Below, piece by piece: positions 41,631 through 54,787 of a stretch of DNA of 64,000 nucleotides. Positions within the stretch are counted from its first letter, which is position 1, and every line of letters starts with the position of its first letter. The notes beneath the pieces are model-generated. The model was given only the letters and a program-made list of their open reading frames with translations. It ran no database searches and was not told the origin of the DNA. Position numbers and translations under genes: made by a program. This stretch comes from Alphaproteobacteria bacterium LSUCC0684 (GTDB lineage Bacteria > Pseudomonadota > Alphaproteobacteria > Puniceispirillales > UBA1172). Location of the stretch: positions 1,264,638-1,328,637 of the forward strand of contig CP166130.1 of NCBI GenBank assembly GCA_041228335.1, given 5' to 3'.

Positions 41631-42863
41631 ATGAAAACACCACCTGTTCATGTTGTTCTGCTTTGCGCCGGGCGCAGCACCCGGCTTGGCGGAGAGGTTG
41701 CCAAACCCTGGCGGCATATCGGCGGCGCCATGGTCATGCGTCATGCGCTTGAGGCTTTCATGGCCCATCCCTCGATCTCAGGCGGCGTCGTTGTGGCCGC
41801 GGCGGACGCCATGGACGAAGCCCGCCGGCAAAGCAAGGGAAGCGGCTGGATCATTGCCGAAGGCGGGGCGGAACGGAGCGATTCCGTCCGAAACGGTCTT
41901 GAAGCGCTGGCAGGGATTGAACCTGCGCCGCAACATGTGCTGATCCATGATGCCGCCCGCCCCTTTGTTCCCGCATCGGTGATCACCAGCCTTCTGGACG
42001 AGTTGGAAAAAGGGGCCGTGGCGGCGGTTCCTGTCCTGCCGCCTGCCGACAGTCTCAAACGACTGGATGGAAATATCGTAACCGGCCGGGTGGACCGGGA
42101 GGGCATTGCCCGGGTCCAGACACCGCAAGCATTTGATTTCCCCCTTATTCTGGACCTGCATCGCCAAAACAGTGCCAGCATGACCGATGACAGCAGTCTT
42201 TTGGAAGATGCCGGAAAGACGGTGATCACGGTTGACGGTGACCCTATTCTGAACAAGATCACCACCGCACAGGACCTTGAGATGGCGGAACGCCTCGCCC
42301 TGACATGGCCCCGCCCCTATTCGCAATCAGCAGAGGACAGCACCCCCATGGCAGATACCCCCTTTCGTGAATTCCGCAGTGCCAGCGGGTTTGATGTGCA
42401 CCGGTTCAGCGATGCCGCCGGGCCGATCATGCTGGGCGGGATCGCGCTTGATCATGATCGCGGCTTTGATGCCCATTCCGATGGGGATGTTGCGCTACAC
42501 GCCCTCACCGATGCAATGTTCGGCCTTGTATCCGATGGTGATATCGGCACGCATTTCCCTCCTTCGGACCCGCAATGGAAAGATCAGGACAGCGCTGCCT
42601 TTCTCAAGGAAGCCAGGGCCCGGGTGGACAAGGCGGGCGGCGTTATCACCCTTGCCGATCTGACCATCATTGCCGAGGTGCCTAAAATCCTCCCCCATCG
42701 TGACGCGATACGGCGCCGGATTGCCGATATCCTCGATCTTTCCATGGACCGGATTTCCGTCAAGGCCACCACCTCCGAAGGTCTTGGCTTTACCGGTCGG
42801 CGCGAAGGTATCGCCGTGATGGCATCCGTCACCGCCCATTTCCCGGGGAAAGCCGATGGCTGA
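41631..42863 (+). CDS. ispDF: Bifunctional IspD/IspF isoprenoid enzyme
   Basis: 410 residues. The N-terminal ~230 are IspD (LLCAGRSTRLGGEVAKPW for CTP binding; HDAARPFVP), making CDP-methylerythritol. The C-terminal ~165 are IspF (ASGFDVHRF, DAHSDGDVALHALTDA, TTSEGLGFTGR), forming the cyclodiphosphate. The fusion of these two MEP-pathway steps is common in alphaproteobacteria. Its stop overlaps the pgpA start by eight bases. Confidence 0.96.
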   Translation: MKTPPVHVVLLCAGRSTRLGGEVAKPWRHIGGAMVMRHALEAFMAHPSISGGVVVAAADAMDEARRQSKGSGWIIAEGGAERSDSVRNGLEALAGIEPAPQHVLIHDAARPFVPASVITSLLDELEKGAVAAVPVLPPADSLKRLDGNIVTGRVDREGIARVQTPQAFDFPLILDLHRQNSASMTDDSSLLEDAGKTVITVDGDPILNKITTAQDLEMAERLALTWPRPYSQSAEDSTPMADTPFREFRSASGFDVHRFSDAAGPIMLGGIALDHDRGFDAHSDGDVALHALTDAMFGLVSDGDIGTHFPPSDPQWKDQDSAAFLKEARARVDKAGGVITLADLTIIAEVPKILPHRDAIRRRIADILDLSMDRISVKATTSEGLGFTGRREGIAVMASVTAHFPGKADG

Positions 42864-43338
42864 CCGGATGCTTTTATGGATCGCGACGCTGGGGCCGGTC
42901 GGACACCTGCCCGCCCCCGGGACGGCAGGATCTTTTGTCGCGGTCCTGCTCGGGCTTGCCTGCATCAACGCCTTCAGCCTTGGCGGATTTGTGGCCGCGA
43001 CGGCCCTTGTGGCGGTGATCGGCCTTTCGGCCGCCGGGGCGCATTACCGGCGCACCGGCCAGCATGACGCCGGGGCGGTGGTCATTGATGAAGTGGTGGG
43101 CCAGTGGCTGGCGATGATGGCCATTCCCCTTGCCCCGGATTTCTCCCTGCCCTATCTCGCGGCGGTTGCCTGCTCATTTCTGCTGTTTCGCCTTTTCGAC
43201 ATTCTGAAGCCAGGCCCGATCCGCCGGGCCGAATCCCTCCCCGGAGCGGCCGGGGTCATGGCCGATGATGTGCTGGCAGGCATCGCCGCCGGTGTTGTTG
43301 TTTTCATGGCTGCAAGCCTCTGGGAGATGATACCGTGA
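42856..43338 (+). CDS. pgpA: Phosphatidylglycerophosphatase A
   Basis: 160 residues with membrane helices. GPVGHLPAPGTAGS, VIDEVVGQWLAM and FRLFDILKPGPIRRAE are the conserved motifs of PgpA, which dephosphorylates phosphatidylglycerophosphate in the inner membrane. Overlaps both neighbours and is therefore in the ispDF-pgpA-cinA operon. Confidence 0.94.
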   Translation: MADRMLLWIATLGPVGHLPAPGTAGSFVAVLLGLACINAFSLGGFVAATALVAVIGLSAAGAHYRRTGQHDAGAVVIDEVVGQWLAMMAIPLAPDFSLPYLAAVACSFLLFRLFDILKPGPIRRAESLPGAAGVMADDVLAGIAAGVVVFMAASLWEMIP

Positions 43339-43862
43339 TCCTTGCTGATCTGGCCTCTGCCGTGCTCGAAGCCGCCAAATCCCGGGATATTCTGCTCACG
43401 ACAGCGGAATCCTGCACCGGCGGCATGGTCATCTCTGCCCTGACCGATATTGCCGGATCCTCGGCAGTGGTGGATCGCGGGTTCATCACCTATTCGAACG
43501 AGGCCAAATCCGCCATGCTCGGTGTTTCGCCCCAACTCATCACCACCCATGGCGCGGTCAGTATTGAGGTGGTGCGGGCCATGGCCGCGGGGGCACTAGA
43601 GCAGATTAAATCGGATAAAATCAGCCACAAGGGAAGGCTGGCGGTGGCAACCAGCGGCATTGCCGGCCCCGGGGGCGGCTCGAGGGATAAACCTGTCGGT
43701 CTTGTCTGGTTCGGGCTGGCGATGGAGATTGAAGACCGGCAGATACTCACGGCCGAAAAACAGATTTTCGATGGTGACCGCAAGGCAGTGCGCCAGGCAG
43801 CGACGCTCCACGCACTTCGGATGATGCGGGATCAGCTGGCGGCGGAATCCAGCCTCGGATAA
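43335..43862 (+). CDS. CinA C-terminal-domain protein (nicotinamide-nucleotide amidase type)
   Basis: 175 residues starting at GTG within the pgpA stop. TAESCTGGMVISALTDIAGSS and GIAGPGGGSRDKPVGLVWFG are hallmarks of the CinA C-terminal/PncC domain, which deamidates NMN. The N-terminal molybdopterin-like CinA domain is absent, as in stand-alone PncC. Its 3' end overlaps the convergent ratA by 31 bp. Confidence 0.92.
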   Translation: MILADLASAVLEAAKSRDILLTTAESCTGGMVISALTDIAGSSAVVDRGFITYSNEAKSAMLGVSPQLITTHGAVSIEVVRAMAAGALEQIKSDKISHKGRLAVATSGIAGPGGGSRDKPVGLVWFGLAMEIEDRQILTAEKQIFDGDRKAVRQAATLHALRMMRDQLAAESSLG

Positions 43863-44284
43863 AGCGCATCGGCGCGATCTTCGAACGCCCGCACCATTCG
43901 CCGTACCGCTTCCGAAAACAAGGTCTCAATCACGGATTGAAACAATCGGGACTGGAATTCAAAATCAACATAGAATTCAATCCGGCACCCTTCTTCATGG
44001 GAATGAAATGCCCAGGAGTTTTGCAGATACTTAAACGGACCTTCGGCATATTCAACTTTAATTTCAAGAGTTTTCGGATTGCAATCAACGTAAGAGGTGA
44101 ACTTCTCACGATAAAATCTGAAACCGATAATCAGATCCGCGACAAGCCGGTGGGCGGATTTCTCCCGTATCCGGGCGGCCATGCACCAGGGCAGAAACTC
44201 CGGATACGATTTCACATCCGCGACAAGCGCGTAAAGATCTTCGGGGCGATGAGGGATGATGCGGGTTTCCTGATGAACGGTCAT
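43832..44284 (-). CDS. RatA/Coq10-type START-domain protein
   Basis: 150 residues, polyketide-cyclase/START fold: [17 protein letters not shown] near the N-terminus and [31 protein letters not shown] at the C-terminus. Homologues are described as coenzyme Q-binding (Coq10) or as the RatA toxin that binds 50S subunits. Its ATG overlaps the lipA stop (ATGA). The lipA-ratA pair is conserved in alphaproteobacteria. Confidence 0.9.
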   Translation of the reverse strand: MTVHQETRIIPHRPEDLYALVADVKSYPEFLPWCMAARIREKSAHRLVADLIIGFRFYREKFTSYVDCNPKTLEIKVEYAEGPFKYLQNSWAFHSHEEGCRIEFYVDFEFQSRLFQSVIETLFSEAVRRMVRAFEDRADALYPRLDSAAS

Positions 44285-45276
44285 GTCGCACGAGGTGCCT
44301 TATGCCCCAGTTTTTCCATGCGGGCAGATTTAAGGGCGGCAAAATCTTCATCGGCGTGATAGGAGGATCGGGTCAGGGGTGTTGCCGAGATCAGAAGAAA
44401 GCCCTTGCTTTTTCCAAGCTGGCTCAGGCTCGCAAATTCATCCGGTGTCCAGAACCGGTCAAGCGGGTGATGTTTCGGGGTCGGTTGAAGATACTGGCCG
44501 ATGGTCATGAAATCGATCTCCGCTGCGCGCATGTCATCCATGACCTGCACCACCTCTTCCCGTTCTTCGCCAAGCCCCACCATGATCCCGGATTTGGTGA
44601 AAATCGAGGGATCAAGCGCCTTGACATCATGGAGCAGGCGAAGCGAGGCGAAATACCGCGCCCCGGGGCGGACCGACGGATAAAGACGGGGGACGGTTTC
44701 AAGATTGTGGTTGAACACATCTGGTCTGGCCTCGACCACGAGCTCAAGCGCGCCGTCCTTTTTCAGGAAATCGGGGGTCAGGACTTCCACCGTTGTTCCG
44801 GGTGAGGCCGCGCGCACCGCCGCGATTGTGCGGGCGAAATGCCCGGCGCCGCCATCGGGCAGATCATCCCTGTCGACCGAGGTGATGACCACATGCGCAA
44901 GCGCAAGCCTCGCCACGGCGTCGGCCACCCTTTCCGGCTCTCCCTCATCAAGACGGTCCGGGCGTCCGGTTGCAACATTGCAGAAGGCGCAGGCCCTGGT
45001 GCAGACCGAGCCCAATATCATCATGGTTGCATGCTTTTTCTGCCAGCATTCGCCGATATTCGGGCAGGCAGCCTCTTCGCATACCGTCACCAACTGGTTG
45101 TCGCGGATGATGTTTCGGGTTTCAAGATACCCTTTGCTCACCGGTGCCTTGACGCGGAGCCATTCCGGACGGCGCGGCTGGGGCCTGTCTTCATTGCGTG
45201 CCTTTTCCGGATGCCGGGCCGCGCCCTTGAGCCCCTGGCCACGAAACTTGACGATATCTTCGGGTTGCGACGCCAT
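44281..45276 (-). CDS. lipA: Lipoyl synthase
   Basis: 331 residues, radical SAM. The auxiliary cluster cysteines are in [13 protein letters not shown] and the SAM cluster in [10 protein letters not shown]; the C-terminal region ends with the usual [10 protein letters not shown], whose Ser is conserved. It inserts sulphur into octanoyl-lipoyl domains, here including those of the adjacent PdhB and PdhC. It follows lpd by 28 bp. Confidence 0.96.
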   Translation of the reverse strand: MASQPEDIVKFRGQGLKGAARHPEKARNEDRPQPRRPEWLRVKAPVSKGYLETRNIIRDNQLVTVCEEAACPNIGECWQKKHATMMILGSVCTRACAFCNVATGRPDRLDEGEPERVADAVARLALAHVVITSVDRDDLPDGGAGHFARTIAAVRAASPGTTVEVLTPDFLKKDGALELVVEARPDVFNHNLETVPRLYPSVRPGARYFASLRLLHDVKALDPSIFTKSGIMVGLGEEREEVVQVMDDMRAAEIDFMTIGQYLQPTPKHHPLDRFWTPDEFASLSQLGKSKGFLLISATPLTRSSYHADEDFAALKSARMEKLGHKAPRAT

Positions 45277-45304
45277 GTAAAAATTTCCTCAGGATCTGAT
45301 ATCT

Positions 45305-46705
45305 CTAGAAATGGAGGGCCTTGCCGTAGGCGTCAAGTACGGATTCATGCATGGCTTCCGAAAGTGTCGGATGCGGGAAGACTGTCCCCATCAGTTCCGC
45401 CTCGGTGGTTTCAAGTTGACGGGCGATGGCATAGCCCTGGATCAGCTCGGTGACTTCAGGCCCGATCATATGCGCACCAAGCAGGGCGCCGGTACGGGCA
45501 TCGAAAATGGTCTTGATCATGCCGTCGTCATCCCCGAGCGCGATGGCCTTGCCATTGGCCTTGAAGGGAAAGCGGCCAACCTTGATTTCATGACCGGCAT
45601 CAAGCGCCGCCTGTTCGGTCAGCCCGACACTCGCCACCTGCGGGCGGCAATAGGTGCAGCCCGGGATATCCTCACGCCGGAGAGGATGGCCCGCCCCCAT
45701 GCCGGCGATATGCTCGGCCGCAATGATCCCTTCGTGGCTGGCTTTATGGGCAAGCCATGGCGCGCCGGTCATATCACCGATGGCATAGATACCGGGCTCG
45801 CCGGTACGCATCGCCGCATCGGTGACAACATGGCCCCGGTCGAGTTCAACCGAAGTGCCTTCAAGTCCGAGTTCTTCGGTATTGGCAACAATACCGACGG
45901 CGAGAATAAGCCGTTCCGCCTTGAGGGTTTCGGTCTCGCCGCCCGTATCGATCACGGCGTCAACCCCGTCCGGCCCCGCTTTGACCGATTTGACGGATAC
46001 GCCGGCCCTCAGATCAATGCCGCGGCGGGTGAAAATCTTGGCCGCCATGGCAGATATTTCCGCATCCTCGGCAGGAAGAATACGGTCAACGGCTTCAAGC
46101 ACCGTCACGTCCGCGCCCATATCTTGATAGAAAGAGGCAAACTCGATCCCGATGGCGCCGGAGCCGACAACGATCAGGGATTTCGGCATCGTGCCCGGCG
46201 TCATGGCATCGCGGTAGGTGACGATTGCCTTGCCGTCCACCTCTATCCCCGGCAATTCCCGCGCGCGGGCGCCGGTGGCAAGGATGACGGCGCCGCCGAT
46301 CACCACCTCACCTGTATCGAGCAGAATCTCACGGCCCTCTGCCCGCGCCTCACCAAGACGTGCCGAAGCTGCATATACCGTGACGGAGTTTTTCTTCATC
46401 AGATGCTTGACCCCGGCCGAAAGCCGCGCTGCCACTTTGCGTGATCTCTTGACCACGGCATCGATATCGGCGGTGACCGGGCCGACCTCAAGCCCGAAAT
46501 CTTTGGCGTTCTCGATCAGGTGCTTGACCTCGGCTGTACGAAGCAAGGCCTTGGTGGGAATACATCCCCAGTTCAGGCAGATCCCCCCCATATTTTCACG
46601 TTCGATCACCGCAGCGCCGAGGCCGAGCTGGCTTGCCCGGATCGCGGCGACATAGCCGCCGGGGCCGCCGCCGATGACAACAACATCATAGCGTGGATTG
46701 GTCAT
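45305..46705 (-). CDS. lpdA: Dihydrolipoamide dehydrogenase (E3)
   Basis: 466 residues. FAD motif GGGPGG (12-17), redox disulfide Cys43/Cys48 in GGICLNWGCIPTK, NAD motif GSGAIGIE, and the His-Glu pair in HPTLSEAMHE at the C-terminus. It reoxidises the lipoyl groups of the pyruvate dehydrogenase complex. AAAGGAAAAG before the ATG at 46705 marks the start; the frame continues 22 codons upstream into pdhC and is not used. Confidence 0.95.
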   Translation of the reverse strand: MTNPRYDVVVIGGGPGGYVAAIRASQLGLGAAVIERENMGGICLNWGCIPTKALLRTAEVKHLIENAKDFGLEVGPVTADIDAVVKRSRKVAARLSAGVKHLMKKNSVTVYAASARLGEARAEGREILLDTGEVVIGGAVILATGARARELPGIEVDGKAIVTYRDAMTPGTMPKSLIVVGSGAIGIEFASFYQDMGADVTVLEAVDRILPAEDAEISAMAAKIFTRRGIDLRAGVSVKSVKAGPDGVDAVIDTGGETETLKAERLILAVGIVANTEELGLEGTSVELDRGHVVTDAAMRTGEPGIYAIGDMTGAPWLAHKASHEGIIAAEHIAGMGAGHPLRREDIPGCTYCRPQVASVGLTEQAALDAGHEIKVGRFPFKANGKAIALGDDDGMIKTIFDARTGALLGAHMIGPEVTELIQGYAIARQLETTEAELMGTVFPHPTLSEAMHESVLDAYGKALHF

Positions 46706-46716
46706 GATCTTTTCCT

Positions 46717-47982
46717 TTATCCAAGTGCCAGAACCGGATTTTCGACAACCTGCTTGAACGCGGCGAGCCACCGGGCCCCGATCGCTCCGTCCACCACGCG
46801 ATGATCACAGGAAAGCGTGGCGGTCATCATGGTGGCAATCTTTACTTCGCCATTGCGTGCAACCGGACGTTCTTCCCCTGCGCCAATCGCGAGGATAGCC
46901 CCTTGCGGCGGGTTGATCACGGCTGAAAAGGACGTGATCCCGTACATCCCGAGATTGGATATGGTGAACGAGCCGCCATTGAATTCCTCAGGCAGAAGTT
47001 TGCCCGCCCGGGCCCGGGTTGAAAGGTCAACCATCTCCCGCGAGATGGCATAGAGCCCTTTTTCTTCTGCCCTTGCCACAACCGGGGTCACCAGCCCGCC
47101 ATCGACAGCCACCGCAACGGCGATATCGGCATGGGCATATAGCCGTGTATGAGTGCCTTCCCAGCTGGCGTTGGCGCCCGGCACCATTTTCAGGGCCACG
47201 GCCGCAGCCTTGATGATCATGTCATTGACCGAAACCTTTACCCCTTCGGGGGCATGGGCATTGAGCGCCTTGCGCGCCGCGAGCATGGCTTCGATTTCGA
47301 TATCCATGTTGAGGTAGAAATGCGGCGCCTCAAGTTTCGACTGCTGAAGCCTTTCGGCAATGATCCGCCGCATCTGGCTGTTCTCGACAAGCGTCGATGC
47401 CTCGACCGGGGATGGAGCAGGCATGGCCAAAGCTGGCGCCGCGGGCATCGCCTCAATACCTGGTGAGGCCGTCATGCCTGCACCTGCCCCGTCGATATCC
47501 GCGCGGATAATCCTGCCATGGGGACCGGAGCCTTTGACAAGCGCAAGATCGATCCCGCGTTCCGCTGCAAGCCTGCGGGCTAGGGGACTTGCGAAGATCC
47601 GGCTCGATCCGTCTTTATCGCTCCCGGTTGCGGGGGCAGTTTCCGGATGTGCGGGCTTGCCGGATTGCGCGGCAGGTTCGGCCGGATCTGCTTTTTCCGG
47701 GGGCTGATCGGTGCTCTCCGCCTCGCCCCAGCGGCTTTCTTCACCTTCGGCAAGAATTTCGGCAATCGCGGCACCGACTTTGACGCCTTCCGTGCCTTCG
47801 GCAACCCCGATACGCGCAAGAACGCCGTCATCAAGCGCCTCGACTTCCATCACCGCCTTGTCGGTTTCTATTTCGGCAATAACGTCGCCGGAACGGACGG
47901 AATCCCCTTCCTTGACCAGCCATCTTGCCAGTTTGCCCTCGGTCATGGTCGGCGACAGCGCCGGCATGGTGATAATGGCCAT
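46717..47982 (-). CDS. pdhC: Pyruvate dehydrogenase E2, dihydrolipoamide acetyltransferase
   Basis: 421 residues: one lipoyl domain (Lys42 in [10 protein letters not shown]), a linker rich in Ala/Pro/Glu, a peripheral subunit-binding domain ([19 protein letters not shown]), and the catalytic domain ending with [16 protein letters not shown]. It transfers acetyl groups to CoA and forms the complex core. It starts 2 bp after pdhB. The lipoyl-domain DNA is nearly identical to that of pdhB. Confidence 0.96.
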   Translation of the reverse strand: MAIITMPALSPTMTEGKLARWLVKEGDSVRSGDVIAEIETDKAVMEVEALDDGVLARIGVAEGTEGVKVGAAIAEILAEGEESRWGEAESTDQPPEKADPAEPAAQSGKPAHPETAPATGSDKDGSSRIFASPLARRLAAERGIDLALVKGSGPHGRIIRADIDGAGAGMTASPGIEAMPAAPALAMPAPSPVEASTLVENSQMRRIIAERLQQSKLEAPHFYLNMDIEIEAMLAARKALNAHAPEGVKVSVNDMIIKAAAVALKMVPGANASWEGTHTRLYAHADIAVAVAVDGGLVTPVVARAEEKGLYAISREMVDLSTRARAGKLLPEEFNGGSFTISNLGMYGITSFSAVINPPQGAILAIGAGEERPVARNGEVKIATMMTATLSCDHRVVDGAIGARWLAAFKQVVENPVLALG

Positions 47983-47984
47983 GA

Positions 47985-49367
47985 TCAGGACTCCTTCCCG
48001 CGATAACAGGCTTTCCGGGCGGCGCGGACTATATCCTCCACCTGCGGCAGCGCCAGTGCTTCGAGATTGGCGGCATAGGGCATGGGCACATCCTTGCCGG
48101 TCACCCGTTCCACCGGGGCATCGAGATAATCGAAGGCCTGTTCGTTCACCTGCGCGATCAGTTCCGCCCCGATCCCGGCAAACGGGAACCCTTCTTCGCA
48201 GGACACCATGCGGTTGGTCTTGCGGACCGACTGCATGATCGTTTCATGATCCAGCGGCCGGAGTGAGCGCAGGTCAATCACTTCCGCTTCAATCCCCTCA
48301 CGAGCAAGAATTTCCGCCGCTTCAAGCGCCTTTCCCACCATGATGGAAAAAGCAGTGATCGTGATATCCGAGCCAGGCCGGACAATATTCGCCTTGCCGA
48401 TGGGGATGAGCCAGTCCTTGTCATCCGGCACATCGAAACTCTGGCCGTAGAGAACCTCATTCTCAAGGAAGATCACCGGATTTGGATCCCTGATGGCTGA
48501 TTTGAGCAGCCCCTTGGCATCCGACGCCGACCAGGGCGCAACAACCTTGAGCCCCGGGCAATGGGCATACCAGCTGGCGTAGCATTGCGAATGCTGGGCC
48601 GCCACCCGTGACGCGGCGCCGTTCGGCCCCCTGAAGACGATCGGGCATCCCATCTGGCCACCTGACATGTACAAGGTCTTGGCGGCGGAATTGATGATCT
48701 GGTCAATCGCCTGCATGGCGAAGTTGAAGGTCATGAATTCAATTACCGGACGCAGATCACCGAACGCCGCCCCGACACCAAGCCCGGCGAAACCCATTTC
48801 GGTGATCGGGGTGTCGACGACGCGGCGCGGGCCGAATTCATCCAGAAGACCCTGCGTGACCTTGTAGGCGCCCTGATACTGGCCCACCTCTTCGCCCATG
48901 ACAAAGACACGTTCATCGTGGCGCATCTCTTCTGCCATGGCATCGCGCAACGCTTCCCGAACCGTCATGGAATGGCTGGCGCCGCTGGCAACCGGTTCAG
49001 CCGCCACGGCCGCAGCCTGAGGCTTTGGAGCCGGAGCGGATGAGGCTGCGGGCCCGGCCGTCACGGCTTCTTCTTTTGCGGCGGATTTTGCCGGTGGGGA
49101 CGAAGGGGCGGTTTCCGCTGTCTCCCCCTCCCCCGTGATCATGGCGATGACCGTGCCGACGGCAACGCCTTCGGTTCCTTCTGCCACCGCGATGGAGGTA
49201 AGGATGCCGTCATCAAGCGCCTCGACTTCCATCACCGCCTTGTCGGTTTCAATTTCAGCGATGACGTCGCCGGAACGGACGGTATCGCCCTCGTTGACCA
49301 GCCATTTCGTCAGTTTGCCCTCGGTCATGGTCGGCGACAGCGCCGGCATGGTTACCTGACTGCTCAT
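47985..49367 (-). CDS. pdhB: Pyruvate dehydrogenase E1 beta subunit with N-terminal lipoyl domain
   Basis: 460 residues. Residues 1-80 are a lipoyl domain (Lys43), then an Ala/Pro/Glu-rich linker to ~130, then the transketolase-type E1 beta domain ([22 protein letters not shown] onward), ending [12 protein letters not shown]. The lipoyl fusion is an alphaproteobacterial trait. It overlaps the pdhA stop by four bases and pairs with PdhA to decarboxylate pyruvate using thiamine diphosphate. Confidence 0.96.
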   Translation of the reverse strand: MSSQVTMPALSPTMTEGKLTKWLVNEGDTVRSGDVIAEIETDKAVMEVEALDDGILTSIAVAEGTEGVAVGTVIAMITGEGETAETAPSSPPAKSAAKEEAVTAGPAASSAPAPKPQAAAVAAEPVASGASHSMTVREALRDAMAEEMRHDERVFVMGEEVGQYQGAYKVTQGLLDEFGPRRVVDTPITEMGFAGLGVGAAFGDLRPVIEFMTFNFAMQAIDQIINSAAKTLYMSGGQMGCPIVFRGPNGAASRVAAQHSQCYASWYAHCPGLKVVAPWSASDAKGLLKSAIRDPNPVIFLENEVLYGQSFDVPDDKDWLIPIGKANIVRPGSDITITAFSIMVGKALEAAEILAREGIEAEVIDLRSLRPLDHETIMQSVRKTNRMVSCEEGFPFAGIGAELIAQVNEQAFDYLDAPVERVTGKDVPMPYAANLEALALPQVEDIVRAARKACYRGKES

Positions 49368-50425
49368 TCTGCGGCTCCTTCGATGAGAATATCGGTCCAG
49401 AGTTCGGCGGGATCCGGCTCAGGGCTCTTCATTGCAAAATCGGCGGATTCCGTCACCACCGCCTTCACCCTGGCGTCCATTTCCCGAAGTTTTTCATCGC
49501 TGACGCCGTTTCGGACAAGCCGTTCCTTGAGCTGGTCAAGAGGATCACGCTGCTTGCGCATGGCGTCCACTTCTTCCCGGGTGCGGTATTTGGCCGGGTC
49601 GCTCATGGAATGCCCGCGATAGCGGTAGGTCTGCATCTCGAGAATATAAGGCCCCTTGCCTTCACGGCAATGGGCAATGGCCTCAGCCCCGGCGGTGCGC
49701 ACCGCCAGCACATCCATGCCGTCTACCTGCATCCCCGGAATCCCGTAGGCCTTGCCGCGATCCGCCAGCGCCCGGCCAGCTGCCGCACGCGCAACCGACG
49801 TGCCCATCCCGTACTGGTTGTTTTCAATGACAAAGATCACCGGCAACTGCCAAAGTGCGGCCATGTTGAAACTTTCATAGACCTGCCCCTGGTTGATCGC
49901 GCCATCGCCAAGATAGGTCATCGACACCGCGTCACTGCCACGATACCGGTGGGCGAAAGCAAGCCCGATCCCGATGGGCACCTGGGCACCGACAATTCCA
50001 TGCCCGCCAAAGAAATTCTTCTCCCGGCTGAACATATGCATCGAGCCGCCCTTGCCGCGGGAATATCCGCCTGACCTGCCCGTGAGTTCGGCCATGACGC
50101 CGTTGGCATCCATGCCGCAGGCCAGCATATGACCATGATCACGATAGGAGGTGACCACCGTATCCTTCGGGTCCGCCACCGACTGCATGCCGACAACAAC
50201 GGCTTCCTGCCCGATATAGAGATGACAGAAGCCGCCGATCTGCCCCATGCCATAGAGCTGACCTGCCTTTTCTTCAAACCGGCGGATCAGCAGCATCTGC
50301 TCATAAAGATGAAGAAGGGTTTTCTCATCAGGTTCCGGCAGTTGGGACGATTTTGCCGGTCGTCCCGGGTTGCGTTTGATCGCTTTTTTGGCGGTAGTTC
50401 TGGATGGTGAGGTTGAACGTGCCAT
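49364..50425 (-). CDS. pdhA: Pyruvate dehydrogenase E1 alpha subunit
   Basis: 353 residues. After a basic Ser/Thr/Lys/Arg-rich N-terminal tail of ~30 residues, [21 protein letters not shown] and the thiamine-diphosphate motif [17 protein letters not shown]...VIENN follow. [16 protein letters not shown] is the phosphorylation-loop region. GGAGG precedes the ATG. First gene of the pdhABC-lpd-lipA-ratA series, with an A/T-rich leader. Confidence 0.96.
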   Translation of the reverse strand: MARSTSPSRTTAKKAIKRNPGRPAKSSQLPEPDEKTLLHLYEQMLLIRRFEEKAGQLYGMGQIGGFCHLYIGQEAVVVGMQSVADPKDTVVTSYRDHGHMLACGMDANGVMAELTGRSGGYSRGKGGSMHMFSREKNFFGGHGIVGAQVPIGIGLAFAHRYRGSDAVSMTYLGDGAINQGQVYESFNMAALWQLPVIFVIENNQYGMGTSVARAAAGRALADRGKAYGIPGMQVDGMDVLAVRTAGAEAIAHCREGKGPYILEMQTYRYRGHSMSDPAKYRTREEVDAMRKQRDPLDQLKERLVRNGVSDEKLREMDARVKAVVTESADFAMKSPEPDPAELWTDILIEGAAE

Positions 50426-50449
50426 GATCTGGCCTCCTGTAGCACAACA

Positions 50450-50531
50450 CCACTACAGAATGCCTGAAAAGATATAATTTACAACCTTTTTTAATTTATT
50501 AAAAACAATAAGTTAAGGTATGTTAACTTAA
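50450..50531 (-). promoter_or_regulatory. A/T-rich pdhA promoter region with repeated TTAA boxes
   Basis: The gap between ftsB and pdhA is strikingly A/T-rich compared with its surroundings. On the minus strand it holds four TTAA elements within about 26 bases (around 50506-50531), three of them as TTAAC. TTAA pairs resemble CtrA half-sites, but the spacings here (5, 1 and 6 nt) are not the canonical seven. No single -35/-10 pair stands out. Confidence 0.35.
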
Positions 50532-50532
50532 A

Positions 50533-50844
50533 CTAGTTAAACTCAATGACGATTTCATCGGGGGCATAAAGACCACCTTCTTTCCTGGCGAGCTCACCAA
50601 GAATATCCGCATCGATCTGATCCCGGGAGACGAGTTTGACCTTATGTTCAAGCCACGCACGTTCCGTCACGAGATCCGCCAGCCGCGCCCGGGCATCAAC
50701 AATATCATGGTTAAGCTTGTCGATGGTCAGCACCCCGCGCTCATTGCCGAGCCCGAGCCCGTGTACCGTAAAATAACCTGCAATGAAAAAGGTCAGTACC
50801 CAGAAACCGAATACCCGAAGACGGGTAGAAGCTGCGCGCCCCAT
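50533..50844 (-). CDS. ftsB: Septum-formation initiator FtsB/DivIC-like protein
   Basis: 103 residues: one membrane helix near residues 11-29, then a short coiled coil (LTIDKLNHDIVDARARLADLVTERAWLE) and a conserved C-terminal segment. Cell-division protein partner of FtsL/FtsQ. GGAGG five bases before the ATG at 50844 decides the start over longer in-frame options. Located between eno and pdhA as in many alphaproteobacteria. Confidence 0.88.
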   Translation of the reverse strand: MGRAASTRLRVFGFWVLTFFIAGYFTVHGLGLGNERGVLTIDKLNHDIVDARARLADLVTERAWLEHKVKLVSRDQIDADILGELARKEGGLYAPDEIVIEFN

Positions 50845-50861
50845 GAAAGCCTCCATAAACC

Positions 50862-50890
50862 TGCGAATCGTGTATTTGTAACGATTCGCA
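50862..50890. repeat. Perfect 10-bp inverted repeat between eno and ftsB
   Basis: TGCGAATCGT (50862-50871), nine-base A/T-rich spacer, ACGATTCGCA (50881-50890), directly upstream of the ftsB ribosome site. No T-run follows on the minus strand, so a leader hairpin or an operator is more likely than a terminator. Confidence 0.6.
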
Positions 50891-50944
50891 AGATTAAGTG
50901 AATCATAAGGCATGAGATGGGTCAAGTGCTTTCGCCAAATCCTC

Positions 50945-52219
<1,275 letters not shown>

Positions 52220-52228
52220 TCAACTCCT

Positions 52229-53071
52229 TCAGGGCTTGCCGCCCCCATGTTTAACCACCTGATCAAGCGCGACCAGCGATGAAAGAAGCGCCCTCATCTC
52301 ATTGAGCGGCACCATATTCGGGCCATCGGATGGCGCTGTATCCGGATCCTGGTGGGTTTCGATGAAAAGCCCCGCCACACCGACCGCCACCGCCGCCCGC
52401 GCCAGCACCGGCACGAATTCGCGCTGTCCGCCGGAGGCGCCGCCAAGCCCGCCCGGCTGCTGGACCGAATGGGTGGCATCGAAAATCACCGGCCAGCCGG
52501 TTGCCGCCATGCGCGGCAGACTGCGCATATCCGAGACAAGCGTATTATAGCCGAAACTGGTGCCACGTTCCGTCAGCATGATATTGGTGTTGCCGGCATC
52601 TTCAACCTTGGCGGCGACATGATCCATGTCCCATGGGGCCAGAAACTGACCTTTCTTGATATTGACCGCGCGCCCGGTTTTTGCCGCCGCGATCAGAAGA
52701 TCGGTCTGCCGACAGAGAAACGCCGGTATCTGGAGCACATCCACCACCGCACCGACTTCATCGCAGTGATCCGGCAGGTGAACATCGGTAAGAACAGGGA
52801 CGGAAAGCGACGCGCGCACCGCTTCGAGTATCTTGAGCCCTTCTTCAAGGCCAACCCCGCGCCTTGATCTGATCGAGGTCCGGTTTGCCTTGTCAAATGA
52901 GGATTTGTAGATGAACCCGATCCCGAGATCAGCACAGATCTCCACCAGCGCCGAGGCCATGTCGAGCGCGTGGTCCCGGCTTTCGATGGAGCACGGACCG
53001 GCGATAAGCATGAGCGGAGAGGTGTTGCCGCAGACAACCGGGCCAATGGAAAGAGTCTTGTGTTGCGCCAT
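52229..53071 (-). CDS. kdsA: 3-deoxy-D-manno-octulosonate 8-phosphate synthase
   Basis: 280 residues, DAHP-synthase-like TIM barrel: [30 protein letters not shown] and [12 protein letters not shown]. Condenses PEP with arabinose 5-phosphate for lipopolysaccharide KDO, so the cell is a Gram-negative with KDO-type lipid A core. Between pyrG and eno in the conserved order. Confidence 0.96.
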   Translation of the reverse strand: MAQHKTLSIGPVVCGNTSPLMLIAGPCSIESRDHALDMASALVEICADLGIGFIYKSSFDKANRTSIRSRRGVGLEEGLKILEAVRASLSVPVLTDVHLPDHCDEVGAVVDVLQIPAFLCRQTDLLIAAAKTGRAVNIKKGQFLAPWDMDHVAAKVEDAGNTNIMLTERGTSFGYNTLVSDMRSLPRMAATGWPVIFDATHSVQQPGGLGGASGGQREFVPVLARAAVAVGVAGLFIETHQDPDTAPSDGPNMVPLNEMRALLSSLVALDQVVKHGGGKP

Positions 53072-53102
53072 GATTTGCCTGTTCAGGTTGATCTAGCAGG
53101 TT

Positions 53103-54740
<1,638 letters not shown>

Positions 54741-54787
54741 CTATATCAGAGGATAAGGCAAACGGGGAGACTTAATTTTAAGTTTTT

